The notes beneath the pieces were generated by a model that saw nothing but the letters and a program-made list of their open reading frames with translations, did no database searches and had not been told where the DNA came from. The position numbers and the translations under genes were made by a program. Shown piece by piece: positions 20,629-29,124 of a stretch of 64,000 nucleotides of DNA; the first letter of the stretch is position 1, and each line of letters starts with the position of its first letter. Source of the DNA: Planococcus sp. ISL-109. Lineage in GTDB: Bacteria > Bacillota > Bacilli > Bacillales_A > Planococcaceae. The stretch lies in contig NZ_JAGGPW010000006.1 of NCBI RefSeq assembly GCF_018613655.1, positions 105,109 to 169,108 on the forward strand. Reading direction: 5' to 3'.

Positions 20629-20726
20629 AATATATCTCCTCAAATCCTCACCGCCAATTCTTTGTTGTTTCTCTATATTTTGACAGATTATTCTGTCAAA
20701 AACAATTCATCATTTCTTATTCACGC

Positions 20727-20758
20727 AAAAAACCTCTCTTCAGAAGACTGAAAAGAGG
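20727..20758 (-). terminator. Terminator of XRE regulator gene
   Basis: CCTCTCTTCAG/CTGAAAAGAGG imperfect stem followed on the minus strand by a T-rich run. Confidence 0.65.
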
Positions 20759-20770
20759 GACTAGATTTTA

Positions 20771-21124
20771 TTAAGTTGCCATGCCGTAGCTGCCCATGCG
20801 GCGCTTTACTTGAATAAAAGAAGCTGCTTCAGCAAGTTCCGCTTCGTTCAATGGCTTATCGTCCAACATGATCGTATATTCATTCAGGAAATTCGTATTT
20901 TGAAGGTCCAGGTTGATCATGTGATCGTCGCGGTCCAATAGGCTGTCTACAGAGATTTCAAAAAAATCGGCGAGGCGTTCCAAATGCACCACAGAAACTT
21001 GTTTTTTGCCGCTTTCATATGCCCACACGGTACTTTTCGCGAAACCGAGACGATCTGCTAGTTCTTCCGGGGAAAGGCTTCTGGCTTCTCTCAAGTCTTT
21101 TATTTTTTTGCTTAATTGTTTCAT
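20771..21124 (-). CDS. XRE-family transcriptional regulator
   Basis: A 117-residue protein. Residues 6-62 form a classic Cro/C1-type helix-turn-helix (LSPEELADRLGFAKSTVWAYESGKKQVSVVHLERLADFF). The C-terminal half (about 66-117) is acidic and probably dimerises, similar in layout to small Bacillales XRE proteins of the SinR/ImmR type. Good SD (TAGGAG, seven bases). Targets are not evident; the nearest upstream gene is the broken pentapeptide-repeat gene. Confidence 0.85.
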   Translation of the reverse strand: MKQLSKKIKDLREARSLSPEELADRLGFAKSTVWAYESGKKQVSVVHLERLADFFEISVDSLLDRDDHMINLDLQNTNFLNEYTIMLDDKPLNEAELAEAASFIQVKRRMGSYGMAT

Positions 21125-21306
21125 TATATAGCTCCTACTCCTTTTAGTATGTTTCTAATAATTTTAAATATACTGCAATTAAAGTGAATGAGCAATCATT
21201 TAATGGATAATTTTTTAAAATAGAATGAATATTTAGTGAACAGAATCTATTTTATATAATAATTGGAATATTTTAAGGTTAAAAGGTACACTTATTTCAT
21301 ATTTAC

Positions 21307-21937
21307 TCACTCGACAATGATTAATCCCAATTTGCGTGCAAAAAACAGTGCCTGATCAGTGGATACTTTGCACCCCGCAAGCAAATCCGTTGTCAATTGC
21401 AAGTCCTCGAACCTGCTTGAACTTAAATCGGTTTGCTTGAGCGAAGTGCCCGTAAAGTTCGCGCCATCCAATTCACTATTCGGAAACTTGCTGCCCTTCA
21501 GCTCCACTTCTATAGAAGGCTGTCTCCCGGAGTATGCTTTCTTCAAAGGAAACTTCGTTCAAATGCGAAAACCCAAACACCGAATAATTGAGGCGGCATC
21601 CGACAAACCGCGTGTAGCGGATTGTGCTTTCTGTAAAATCCGTCCCAAGCAAGCGGCAGTTCACAAAATGCGTCCGGTGAAATACGCTGCGGCTGAAGTC
21701 CACATTCGATAAATCGCAATTGATGAATACAACATCTGCGAATTCACTGCATGACCAATCTCCGTCTGAAAAGCGGATATTGTCGAATTTCACCTGATCA
21801 AAATGAACTTTCTCCGCAGGTAATTATTCCTCGGCCAACCGACAGTCATGGACATATCCATCATCTAGTGATTCAATAAAAGAAAATAGTTCAAGTTTTG
21901 GGGGCAGCATCGGTTCGGTTTTTTTCTCTTTCTTCAT
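21307..21937 (-). pseudogene. Pentapeptide-repeat protein, disrupted by stop and frameshift
   Basis: An AAGGAGG SD and ATG (21937) open a frame MKKEKKTEPMLPPKLELFS that reaches an in-frame TAA at 21824-21826 after 37 codons. The same frame continues as pentapeptide repeats (FADVVFINCDLSNVDFSRSV...). Near 21508-21514 the frame shifts by one base; the second frame carries ELDGANFTGTSLKQTDLSS and a typical end (ALFFARKLGLIIVE). The whole span is 631 bases, that is 210 codons plus one extra base, the usual size of small pentapeptide-repeat proteins. These fold as right-handed beta helices; some protect gyrase. Two separate lesions suggest a decayed gene. Confidence 0.82.
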
Positions 21938-22052
21938 CTCTATTCCTCCTTGCTGCGCATGAGCTTGTTCTATCTTAACGAGAAAAAGAATTTTTTCCCA
22001 TCCGTCACTAGTTTATGCACCAGACCAAATTCTGCCGAAAAGGAGATGCTTC

Positions 22053-22748
22053 ATGGACAATGTAAAACACACCTTCAAGGAAGTCACATCTGCCATCCTT
22101 CCGGTTACAGCCGTCGTGATTTTATTGCAGATTTTCTTCATCCGGCTCCCGCTCGAAGCCTTATTGCAATTTTTGATCGGCGTCGTCTTCGTCGGTACCG
22201 GCTTCTTTCTTTTTCTGCTCGGGGTTAATGCAGGCTTGCTTCCGATCGGTGAAATGATCGGCAAGAAACTGCCGCTCACCCGAAAGCCATGGCTAATCAT
22301 CGGGACTGGCCTTTTACTCGGCCTTGTCGTTACAGTCGCAGAACCGGATGTGCGCGTACTCGCCAATCAGATCGACCAAGTTTCGGGTGGCGCTATTTCG
22401 ACAAACGTCCTTATCCTATCGGTCTCCATCGGCCTGGCCATTTTTGTCGGTCTGTCCATGGTCCGGACGCTTTTCAGCATTCCGATCCATTATATGCTCA
22501 TTGGCGGCTACACGATTGTGTTCCTATTATCCTTTTTCGTACCTGAGTCGTTCATCCCCATATCTTTTGATGCCGGGGGCGTCACGACTGGCCCGATGGC
22601 AGTGCCGTTCATCTTAGCACTTGGAATCGGCGTCGCTTCGGTCCTTCGTTCCGATAAGCCGAGCAGTGGCGAAGGCTTCGGCTTGATCGGCCTCGCTTCG
22701 ATCGGCCCAATCATTGCGGTGATGATCTTGGGGGTGCTGTACCGATGA
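22053..22748 (+). CDS. DUF1538 integral membrane protein, first copy
   Basis: A 231-residue membrane protein with about seven hydrophobic segments and repeated Gly/Phe-rich blocks. GTGFFLFLLGVNAGLLPIGE, VAEPDVRVLANQID and ISFDAGGVTTGPMAVPF are DUF1538 hallmarks. The SD AAAAGGAGATG lies about seven bases upstream. It overlaps the next gene by ATGA, and both resemble each other along their length, so they probably form a heteromeric pair. In other bacteria the two DUF1538 units are often fused (recalled). Function unknown; a transport role under PII-like control is the best guess from context. Confidence 0.88.
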   Translation: MDNVKHTFKEVTSAILPVTAVVILLQIFFIRLPLEALLQFLIGVVFVGTGFFLFLLGVNAGLLPIGEMIGKKLPLTRKPWLIIGTGLLLGLVVTVAEPDVRVLANQIDQVSGGAISTNVLILSVSIGLAIFVGLSMVRTLFSIPIHYMLIGGYTIVFLLSFFVPESFIPISFDAGGVTTGPMAVPFILALGIGVASVLRSDKPSSGEGFGLIGLASIGPIIAVMILGVLYR

Positions 22749-23488
22749 ATCTGTATATTTTCCAAGGTTTCGGGGGCATATTGCTCGAAGTCAGCATGGC
22801 CTTGCTTCCGCTCATCCTGTTTTTCGGCGTATTTCAATTGTTTATGCTCAAACTGCCTAAAGAAAGGGTCCTTCAGACTGCTCTCGGTTTTGTTCTCACC
22901 TTTTTCGGACTGGCTTTCTTCCTGCAAGGCGTACACATCGGCTTTATGCCATTCGGTGAATTGATGGGAGCAGAACTTGGGGAATGGAATCAGCGCTGGG
23001 CCATCATCCCAATCGGTTTCGTTCTTGGTTTCGTGGCAACTTTCGCAGAACCCGCCGTCCGCATCATGAATGATGAAGTTGACCGGGAAACCGGCGGGTA
23101 TATTTCCGCCAAAATCATGCTCTACACTCTTTCTACAGGAGTCGGCTTATCCATCGCATTATCGATGGTGCGCATTTTGACCGGCTGGTCGATTTGGTAT
23201 TTCATCGTGCCCGGCTATTTGATTGCACTTATCCTGATTTTCTTTTCCACGCGCACGTTTATCGCCATCGCCTTCGATTCAGGAGGTGTCGCAACCGGGC
23301 CAATGACGGTCACTTTCATCGTCTCTGTGGCAGTCGGCATCGCTTCGGTCATCGAAGGGCGGGATCCGCTCATCGACGGCTTCGGCATGATTGCACTCGT
23401 TGCATTGACCCCGATCATCGCCGTTCTAACACTCGGCTTACTCTTTAACCGAAAGGCAGGGAAACCAGATCATGAACCTGAATCATAG
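22745..23488 (+). CDS. DUF1538 integral membrane protein, second copy
   Basis: A 247-residue paralogue of the preceding protein with matching blocks (FFLQGVHIGFMPFGELMG, TFAEPAVRIMNDEVD, IAFDSGGVATGPMTVTFI). About seven hydrophobic segments. The start overlaps the upstream stop by four bases, and the 3' end overlaps the PII-like gene by 17 bases, so all three are tightly co-translated. The conserved acidic AEP-R and DxGGVxTGPM motifs recur in both copies and may form an internal symmetry-related site. No enzymatic motif seen. Confidence 0.88.
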   Translation: MNLYIFQGFGGILLEVSMALLPLILFFGVFQLFMLKLPKERVLQTALGFVLTFFGLAFFLQGVHIGFMPFGELMGAELGEWNQRWAIIPIGFVLGFVATFAEPAVRIMNDEVDRETGGYISAKIMLYTLSTGVGLSIALSMVRILTGWSIWYFIVPGYLIALILIFFSTRTFIAIAFDSGGVATGPMTVTFIVSVAVGIASVIEGRDPLIDGFGMIALVALTPIIAVLTLGLLFNRKAGKPDHEPES

Positions 23489-24164
23489 ACTGATGATTGC
23501 TATCGTCAAACGCGGGGCATCCCGCGACATTATTGCTGCCGCTAAAAAAGCGGGCGCGGACGGTGCCACTGTTCTGTATGCAGAAGGAATCGGCCGCAAT
23601 GAAAAAACTACTTTTTTCGGCCTTCCTGCAACACATGAAAAAGACGTGGTTTTCATCGCGGTCGATGGGGAAATCGAGTTCGCCGTAGCTGACGCTGTCA
23701 GCGATGCCGGAAAGCTCGGGATATCGGGACACGGCCTCGGCTTTACGATACACTTGAGCCAATTGCTTGGCGTACCCCACCTGAACGACCGTGAAGACGA
23801 CCGAAAAAAGATGCGAGGAGTGGAAAAAATGGCAGAACCGAAAGATTTCCAATTGATTGTGACCATCGTAAATTCCGGTGATTCAGAACTCGTCGTGAAA
23901 GCCGCTTCTAAAGCTGGCGCGGAAGGCGGCACCATCCTGAATGGCCGCGGCACGGGCGTAAATGAACAAAAGAAATTCATGAACTTTTCAATCGATCCCG
24001 AAAAGGACATCGTGCTGACGCTTGTTCCGACCAGTTTCGCTGAAAAAGTCGTCGACAGCATTGAACAAGCCGTTGACCTGAACGCTCCTGGTAAAGGCAT
24101 CGCCTTTTTGATCGATGTGGAAAACGTATTCGGAGTGAATCATTCTTCATTGAATAATTGTTGA
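23472..24164 (+). CDS. Tandem PII-like regulatory protein
   Basis: A 230-residue protein made of two PII-like ferredoxin-fold halves (about 1-112 and 118-230). Each starts with a beta strand (RLMIAIVKRG / QLIVTIVNSG). An AAKKAGADGATVLYAEG-type helix-turn follows, ending in a degenerate B-loop (SGHGLGFTI / PGKGIAFLI). The canonical T-loop tyrosine and GDGKIF signature are not evident, so it is a divergent PII that may bind a nucleotide or other ligand. Co-translation with two DUF1538 proteins suggests it gates them, as GlnK does AmtB (analogy). A terminator follows. Confidence 0.85.
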   Translation: MNLNHRLMIAIVKRGASRDIIAAAKKAGADGATVLYAEGIGRNEKTTFFGLPATHEKDVVFIAVDGEIEFAVADAVSDAGKLGISGHGLGFTIHLSQLLGVPHLNDREDDRKKMRGVEKMAEPKDFQLIVTIVNSGDSELVVKAASKAGAEGGTILNGRGTGVNEQKKFMNFSIDPEKDIVLTLVPTSFAEKVVDSIEQAVDLNAPGKGIAFLIDVENVFGVNHSSLNNC

Positions 24165-24166
24165 AT

Positions 24167-24200
24167 AAAAGCGCTGATCTTTTACAAGGTCAGCGCTTTT
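24167..24200 (+). terminator. Terminator of DUF1538-PII operon
   Basis: AAAAGCGCTGA / TCAGCGCTTTT stem with a 12-base loop just after the stop. Confidence 0.85.
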
Positions 24201-24428
24201 ATGCGTTAAATATAAATCCGGTAAGCTTTAAATGCTGGCTGGATTAAATAATCAATAGTGTTCTGCCTTGTGGCCTGGTTTGCTTTCACTGCATTTCATT
24301 TCCTTCATTTTAGCTTTCAAATCAACGGCTGTCCTAACTACTGGCCGTTACACTTCCTCTTGCATTAGACAAATCCCTCTGGATATGGAAAACTAGAACG
24401 TAATAGATTATAGAAAGCAGGGCTAGAA

Positions 24429-25619
24429 ATGAGCGTTACCTTGAAAGAGAAAAGGAGATGGGACCCTTTGAAAGTTTTTCTAAAAGTATCCGCGGCATAC
24501 TTACTCTCCCGATTTTACCGAAACTCAAAAGGACCGAAAATCGCTTTAGTTGGGGGGAATCTTGGAGAGAAATATGAAGATAATGCTTCTGTCTTCCATA
24601 GATACCTGGTCAATAACCATGCTGGCCAAGTGACCGCTTATTGGATGTATGACCCTTCGACCGACTACGCAAAAAATGGGGAGATCCCCAATGCCGTTGC
24701 GCTTGGCAGCTTCCGTAATTATTTGTTGTTCTTCCGTGCAGACTATACGTTCCACAGCCACTCGCTGCTTTATGACATCGTACCTTCTGCCGACAAATTT
24801 TTAAATTTAAACCGGCGGACTGTCATTACGCACGTCAGCCACGGAATCGAAGGCTTCAAAAAGATCCTCATCCAAAAAGAAGACATTCCGCTCCTCAAAC
24901 GGACGGATTATTTCAATTGCGCTTCACAGTATGAATACGAACTGAAGCGCGATAAATGGGAAATCCCTGAAGAGAAACTGATCATCACTGGTTTCCCCCG
25001 CTTTGACCGCTACCCGCCGAATCAGCAGCCTCCGAAAGAGATGAAGCGCATCCTTATGATGATGACATGGCGTGAATGGCTGTTTGATTTATCTAAGGAA
25101 GCGTTTCTTGAAAGCAATTATTTCCGCAGCACAATCGGCCTGCTTCAACACGCCGGCATACGGCAGCTATTGAAATCCAACGACATCCATCTGCAGATTG
25201 CGCTACACCCTTTCATGAAGCGTTTTGAAGAGCATTTCTTCCCGCTCGCCGACCAGGATTACGGCATCGAATTCCTGGACTTCAATCACACATCCATTGA
25301 ACGCTCCATCGAAGAAAACGATATGCTTTTGACAGACATCACGAGCGTCTCCTGGGACTTTCTTTATTTGAATAAACCAATCATCTTTTTCATGTTCGAC
25401 CAGCAGGAATATACCGAAAGACGCGGTTCCTACCTCGACCTCGACACAGATTTATACGGTTACAAAGCTGCAGAAGTCGAAGATGTGTACAACAAGCTTT
25501 CCTATATAGTCGACCATAATATCACGCATAATGAGTGGCATGAAAAGGCTCATGATTACATCGATTATTTTGACCAGAACAATTGCAAACGCCTGGCACA
25601 ACGCGTGATGGGCGTCTGA
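24429..25619 (+). CDS. CDP-glycerol glycerophosphotransferase family protein
   Basis: A 396-residue TagB/TagF-type enzyme, expected to move glycerophosphate from CDP-glycerol onto a wall-polymer acceptor at the inner membrane face. Family motifs are THVSHGIEGFKK, IITGFPRFDR, the late HPFMKRF and LLTDITSVSWDFLYLNKPIIFF. No full membrane span; an amphipathic N-terminus (LKVFLKVSAAYLLSRFY) may attach it to the membrane. The SD is a short AGGG. It stands alone rather than in a tag operon, so its polymer is unknown. Confidence 0.88.
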   Translation: MSVTLKEKRRWDPLKVFLKVSAAYLLSRFYRNSKGPKIALVGGNLGEKYEDNASVFHRYLVNNHAGQVTAYWMYDPSTDYAKNGEIPNAVALGSFRNYLLFFRADYTFHSHSLLYDIVPSADKFLNLNRRTVITHVSHGIEGFKKILIQKEDIPLLKRTDYFNCASQYEYELKRDKWEIPEEKLIITGFPRFDRYPPNQQPPKEMKRILMMMTWREWLFDLSKEAFLESNYFRSTIGLLQHAGIRQLLKSNDIHLQIALHPFMKRFEEHFFPLADQDYGIEFLDFNHTSIERSIEENDMLLTDITSVSWDFLYLNKPIIFFMFDQQEYTERRGSYLDLDTDLYGYKAAEVEDVYNKLSYIVDHNITHNEWHEKAHDYIDYFDQNNCKRLAQRVMGV

Positions 25620-25620
25620 A

Positions 25621-25636
25621 TGTTTCACGTGAAACT
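25621..25636. other. parS-like ParB/Spo0J binding site
   Basis: TGTTTCACGTGAAACT differs from the near-universal parS 16-mer only at the last base and contains its complete 14-bp palindrome (GTTTCACGTGAAAC). It lies one base after the stop of the CDP-glycerol transferase gene, outside coding sequence. Such sites seed ParB spreading for chromosome segregation and usually lie in the origin-proximal part of the chromosome. Confidence 0.8.
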
Positions 25637-25648
25637 TGTATGAGACGA

Positions 25649-25689
25649 AAAAACGGTATGAGCTGATTCCAGCGCTCATACCGTTTTTT
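25649..25689. terminator. Bidirectional terminator between wall-polymer gene and exoA
   Basis: AAAACGGTATGAGC / GCTCATACCGTTTT stem with T/A tracts on both sides. Confidence 0.85.
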
Positions 25690-25728
25690 GTTCAATTGCT
25701 AATTTTGAATAACTGCATAATTTACTGA

Positions 25729-26484
25729 TTAGCGAACCAAATGCAATTCAACCGGACAATGATCGGATCCGTAAATATTCGTATGGATCGAAGCGCTTTG
25801 CATACGTTCGATCAGCCGGTTTGACGCGATAAAATAATCGATCCGCCAGCCGACGTTCTTTTCCCGGCAATTCGACCGATACGACCACCATGAATAATGG
25901 CCGCTTTCTTCCGGATGAAAATGGCGGAATGTATCGACAAAACCGCTATCGAGAAAATCACCCATCTTTCCTCGCTCCTCTGGCGTAAAACCGGAATTTT
26001 TACGGTTCGCTTTCGGGTTTTTCAAATCAATTTCCTGATGGGCGACATTCAAATCCCCGCATAAGATAACCGGCTTCGTGCGGTCCAATTCCTGAACATA
26101 CGAAAGCAAGCGGTCTTCCCACAGCAATCGGTACGCAAGACGCAACAGTCCGTGCTGGGAGTTCGGCGTATAAATATTGACGACATAGAATCCAGGAAAC
26201 TCCAAAGTGATGAGCCGCCCTTCCGCATCGTGCTCTTCAAGCCCTACCCCGTAGTCCACGCTTAACGGACGCTCTTTCGTGAAAATCGCGGTACCCGAAT
26301 AGCCTTTCTTTTCAGCATAATTCCAATAGCTATAATATCCCGGAAGATCCAATTCAATCTGGCCTTTCTGCAATTTGATTTCCTGTAAACAGAAAATGTC
26401 GGCATCGATCGTTTCAAAAAAATCCATAAACCCTTTTTTCACGACAGCCCGAAGGCCGTTGACATTCCATGACACCAATTTCAT
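25729..26484 (-). CDS. exoA: Exodeoxyribonuclease III / AP endonuclease
   Basis: ExoIII-family base-excision repair nuclease, 251 residues from the ATG at 26484. Motifs are WNVNGLRAV at the N-terminus, LQEIKLQ (metal Glu), GDLNVAHQEIDL (catalytic Asp/Asn) and the C-terminal SDHCPVEL (catalytic Asp-His). The frame extends to 26589, but those 35 extra residues are not part of the family, which starts MKLVSWN. The SD is weak (GGGTGCGG). Convergent with the gene to the left, divergent from the transporter to the right. Confidence 0.95.
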   Translation of the reverse strand: MKLVSWNVNGLRAVVKKGFMDFFETIDADIFCLQEIKLQKGQIELDLPGYYSYWNYAEKKGYSGTAIFTKERPLSVDYGVGLEEHDAEGRLITLEFPGFYVVNIYTPNSQHGLLRLAYRLLWEDRLLSYVQELDRTKPVILCGDLNVAHQEIDLKNPKANRKNSGFTPEERGKMGDFLDSGFVDTFRHFHPEESGHYSWWSYRSNCREKNVGWRIDYFIASNRLIERMQSASIHTNIYGSDHCPVELHLVR

Positions 26485-26656
26485 AATCCGCACCCGCTTT
26501 CCGTTATAGTGTAGCGAACTCCAAGCGCCCCGACAAATGCTTTGCAAAAATACCTGCTGATTAATTTTTGTAAAATTCAGTAAATCCACAGGAAAAACTG
26601 TCTTTTTCGGAGGCCCATCTTGTACAATAGACTTACCAAAAAGGGGGCTCTGGGCT

Positions 26657-27934
26657 ATGGCGAAGTATACAAAAATGGAAAAGAGCTGGGCTCTTTATGA
26701 TTGGGGCAATTCCGCTTACTCCATCATCATCACAACGGCAGTATTTCCGCTCTTTTATAAAGCAGCGGCAACAAACGCGGGCATCGAACTGGCGGATTCG
26801 ACTGCTTATCTAGGTTATACCATTGCCATTTTCACGTTCACCCTGGCAATGATCGGCCCAATCCTCGGCACCATCGCCGATTATGAAGGCATGAAAAAAC
26901 GCTTTTTTACTGCATTCTTCCTACTTGGCACTATTTCTACAGCGATGCTCGCTTTTGTTCCGGAAGGTGAGTGGCTCTGGCTGTTGATCTGCTATACATT
27001 TGCCGCGCTCGGAGCGACAGGGGCGAACTTGTTTTACGACGCCTTCATTGTCGATGTCACCACCAGCAAGCGGATGAACCGTGTTTCGGCATTCGGTTAC
27101 GGCCTCGGCTATATTGGCTCAACCATTCCGTTTGCGCTGGCCATCCTCATCATTCTGTTGTCCCAAAACGGGGTATTGCCGCTTTCTGTTACCAACGCGA
27201 GCCGCCTTGCGTTCCTGATCACCGCTGCATGGTGGATTGTTTTTACCACACCTATGCTTCGCCACGTCAAGCCGCTGCATTTCATCGAACGCGAAGCAAA
27301 GCCAGTAGCCCAGAGCTTCCGGCGTCTCGGCAAAACCATCCGCGAAATTAGGCAGTACCGTGCCTTGCTGTTGTTTCTGATCGCCTACTTCTTTTACATT
27401 GATGGAGTTGGCACCATCATTGCCTTGTCGACCGCATACGGCACAGATCTGGGCTTAAGTGCCACGAGCTTGCTGATCGTGTTGTTCGCTACACAAGTGG
27501 TCGCAGCCCCTTTTGCCATTCTTTATGGCAGGCTGGCCGACCGGTTTACAGGAAAAAAAATGCTTTATGTTGGCATTATCGTCTACATCTTCGTCTGCAT
27601 TTATGCGTTCTTTATCGAAACCATTTTTGACTTCTGGATTCTCGCGATGTTAGTCGCCTCCAGCCAAGGCGGCATTCAAGCGCTGAGCCGCTCTTATTTC
27701 GGCAAGTTGGTGCCAAAACAAAACGCCAATGAATTTTTCGGCTTCTACAATATTTTCGGTAAGTTCGCCGCAATTTCCGGTCCCCTGCTTGTCGGCGTCA
27801 CAGCGCAAGTGACAGGGAACACCAGCATGGGCGTCTTAAGTTTAGTTGTTCTCTTCGTCATCGGATTTGTCGTTCTCATATTCGTTCCTGAACCCGAGCC
27901 ACATGACCCGATCGATGAAATCGCAGCTGAATAA
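26657..27934 (+). CDS. UMF1-type major facilitator transporter
   Basis: A 425-residue protein with 11-12 membrane segments. The N-terminus YDWGNSAYSIIITTAVFP is diagnostic of the UMF1/Atg22-like MFS branch; yeast Atg22 exports amino acids from the vacuole. Further markers are FYDAFIVDV, the central basic loop after segment 6, and ASSQGGIQALSRSYFGKLVP. The SD is a G-rich GGGGG. The substrate is unknown; amino acid export is only a family-based guess. Confidence 0.88.
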   Translation: MAKYTKMEKSWALYDWGNSAYSIIITTAVFPLFYKAAATNAGIELADSTAYLGYTIAIFTFTLAMIGPILGTIADYEGMKKRFFTAFFLLGTISTAMLAFVPEGEWLWLLICYTFAALGATGANLFYDAFIVDVTTSKRMNRVSAFGYGLGYIGSTIPFALAILIILLSQNGVLPLSVTNASRLAFLITAAWWIVFTTPMLRHVKPLHFIEREAKPVAQSFRRLGKTIREIRQYRALLLFLIAYFFYIDGVGTIIALSTAYGTDLGLSATSLLIVLFATQVVAAPFAILYGRLADRFTGKKMLYVGIIVYIFVCIYAFFIETIFDFWILAMLVASSQGGIQALSRSYFGKLVPKQNANEFFGFYNIFGKFAAISGPLLVGVTAQVTGNTSMGVLSLVVLFVIGFVVLIFVPEPEPHDPIDEIAAE

Positions 27935-27938
27935 CTGC

Positions 27939-27972
27939 AAAAAAAGCCTCCTGCATATGCAGGAGGCTTTTT
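27939..27972. terminator. Bidirectional terminator
   Basis: AAAAGCCTCCTGCAT / ATGCAGGAGGCTTTT perfect stem between convergent genes. Confidence 0.9.
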
Positions 27973-27983
27973 AGTAGAGTAAC

Positions 27984-28745
27984 TTAGTTATTTTTTTTAG
28001 CTGCATCAGATGGTTCAACTTTAATCTTACCGCCTGAATTTTTATCGAGGGATGATTCGCCGAATTCCACGACATCTACGCCTCCGCTAGCATCTTTTTC
28101 GGCTTTTTTGATTTCTTTTTCTACTTTTTCCTCAGCTTTGTCGTGCTCTTTTTGTGCTTTTTCTTCTTTTTTCTCTTCTTTTTCGATTGCTTTTTCATGT
28201 TGCTTCTCTTCTTTTTCAATTTCTTTTTCTTGCTTTTCCAATTCTTTCTCTTCTTTTTTCTCTTCGTGCTTCGCTTTCAATTCATCAGCCTTTTCTTTTG
28301 CCTGATCAATGGAACCGCTCATTTTTTCAGTGGAATCTGCAGTTTTTTCTTTTAATTGCTCCTGTAGTTCCTTACCGCTCTTCGGCGCAAGCAATAATCC
28401 AGCAGCCGCCCCGACCAAAGCACCCGTCACTGCTCCGGCGATAAAGCTTCCAGCACCGCCTGAATCGGATTCATGCTCGCCCGCCATTGGCGCAGGCGAT
28501 TGAATTTTGCCTTGGCGCACTAGGCGCTCTTCCACTTCTTCTACGATTTCAAATAATGTAAGGCCTCTTGCTCCCACTAGAGATACACTCATATGGAAAT
28601 CCGTCAGATCTTCTTGGTCACGGACGACTATAACGTCGTAATCTGGCGCATCTGTCTTATTCTCGAGCATTTCTGCATTATACCCTTTTTGAACTAACGC
28701 ATCGCGTACTGATGTAAATGGATGTTCCACTGCAATTCTCACCAT
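27984..28745 (-). CDS. YkuS-YtxH fusion stress protein
   Basis: A 253-residue protein. Residues 1-82 match the small YkuS/UPF0180 domain (MVRIAVEHPFTSVRDALVQKG, later VSLVGARGLTLFEIVEEVEE). Residues 97-125 are a YtxH-type Gly/Ala segment (GSFIAGAVTGALVGAAAGLL). A long Lys/Glu helix (about 135-220) and a polar tail follow. The two domains normally occur in separate proteins, so this is an unusual fusion. A sigma-B-like promoter lies at 28788-28812. The SD AAGGAG is good. Probably a membrane-tethered stress protein; its molecular role is unknown. Confidence 0.82.
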   Translation of the reverse strand: MVRIAVEHPFTSVRDALVQKGYNAEMLENKTDAPDYDVIVVRDQEDLTDFHMSVSLVGARGLTLFEIVEEVEERLVRQGKIQSPAPMAGEHESDSGGAGSFIAGAVTGALVGAAAGLLLAPKSGKELQEQLKEKTADSTEKMSGSIDQAKEKADELKAKHEEKKEEKELEKQEKEIEKEEKQHEKAIEKEEKKEEKAQKEHDKAEEKVEKEIKKAEKDASGGVDVVEFGESSLDKNSGGKIKVEPSDAAKKNN

Positions 28746-28787
28746 TCTGTGTCCACTCCTTTTTTTGAAAACTCTATGTTAACTTGT

Positions 28788-28812
28788 CTTCCCTAATTCC
28801 GTCTCCCTAAAC
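28788..28812 (-). promoter_or_regulatory. Sigma-B-like promoter of YkuS-YtxH gene
   Basis: On the minus strand GTTTAG, 13 bases, GGGAAG, against the sigma-B consensus GTTTaa / GGGtAt. It lies about 45 bases before the start of a stress-type gene. Confidence 0.55.
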
Positions 28813-29124
28813 TTATCAACACCGAACTCACCCCGATTTTTTCAAATTTCCCAGCGATTTGGCGGAAAAAGTAGAGCTGTTATTCGTATTGGGGAGTAAT
28901 TTAGAATTCTTGTGCGGCAAAGTTTGTCTGTTCGTTTTTAGTTTCACCCACCTATCCGTCGCCTCACTTAGGGTCCCGCTCCCATATTGAGCCAGAAAGA
29001 ACACCTGTCTCAATACTTCGCTTCACCTGCGAGCACTAGGTGGCTATTATATTTCATTGGGTTGAATGACTGGAATTTCTGTGTGAAAATATGACGCTGG
29101 TTTTTTGGGGCATCATGAATGGAT

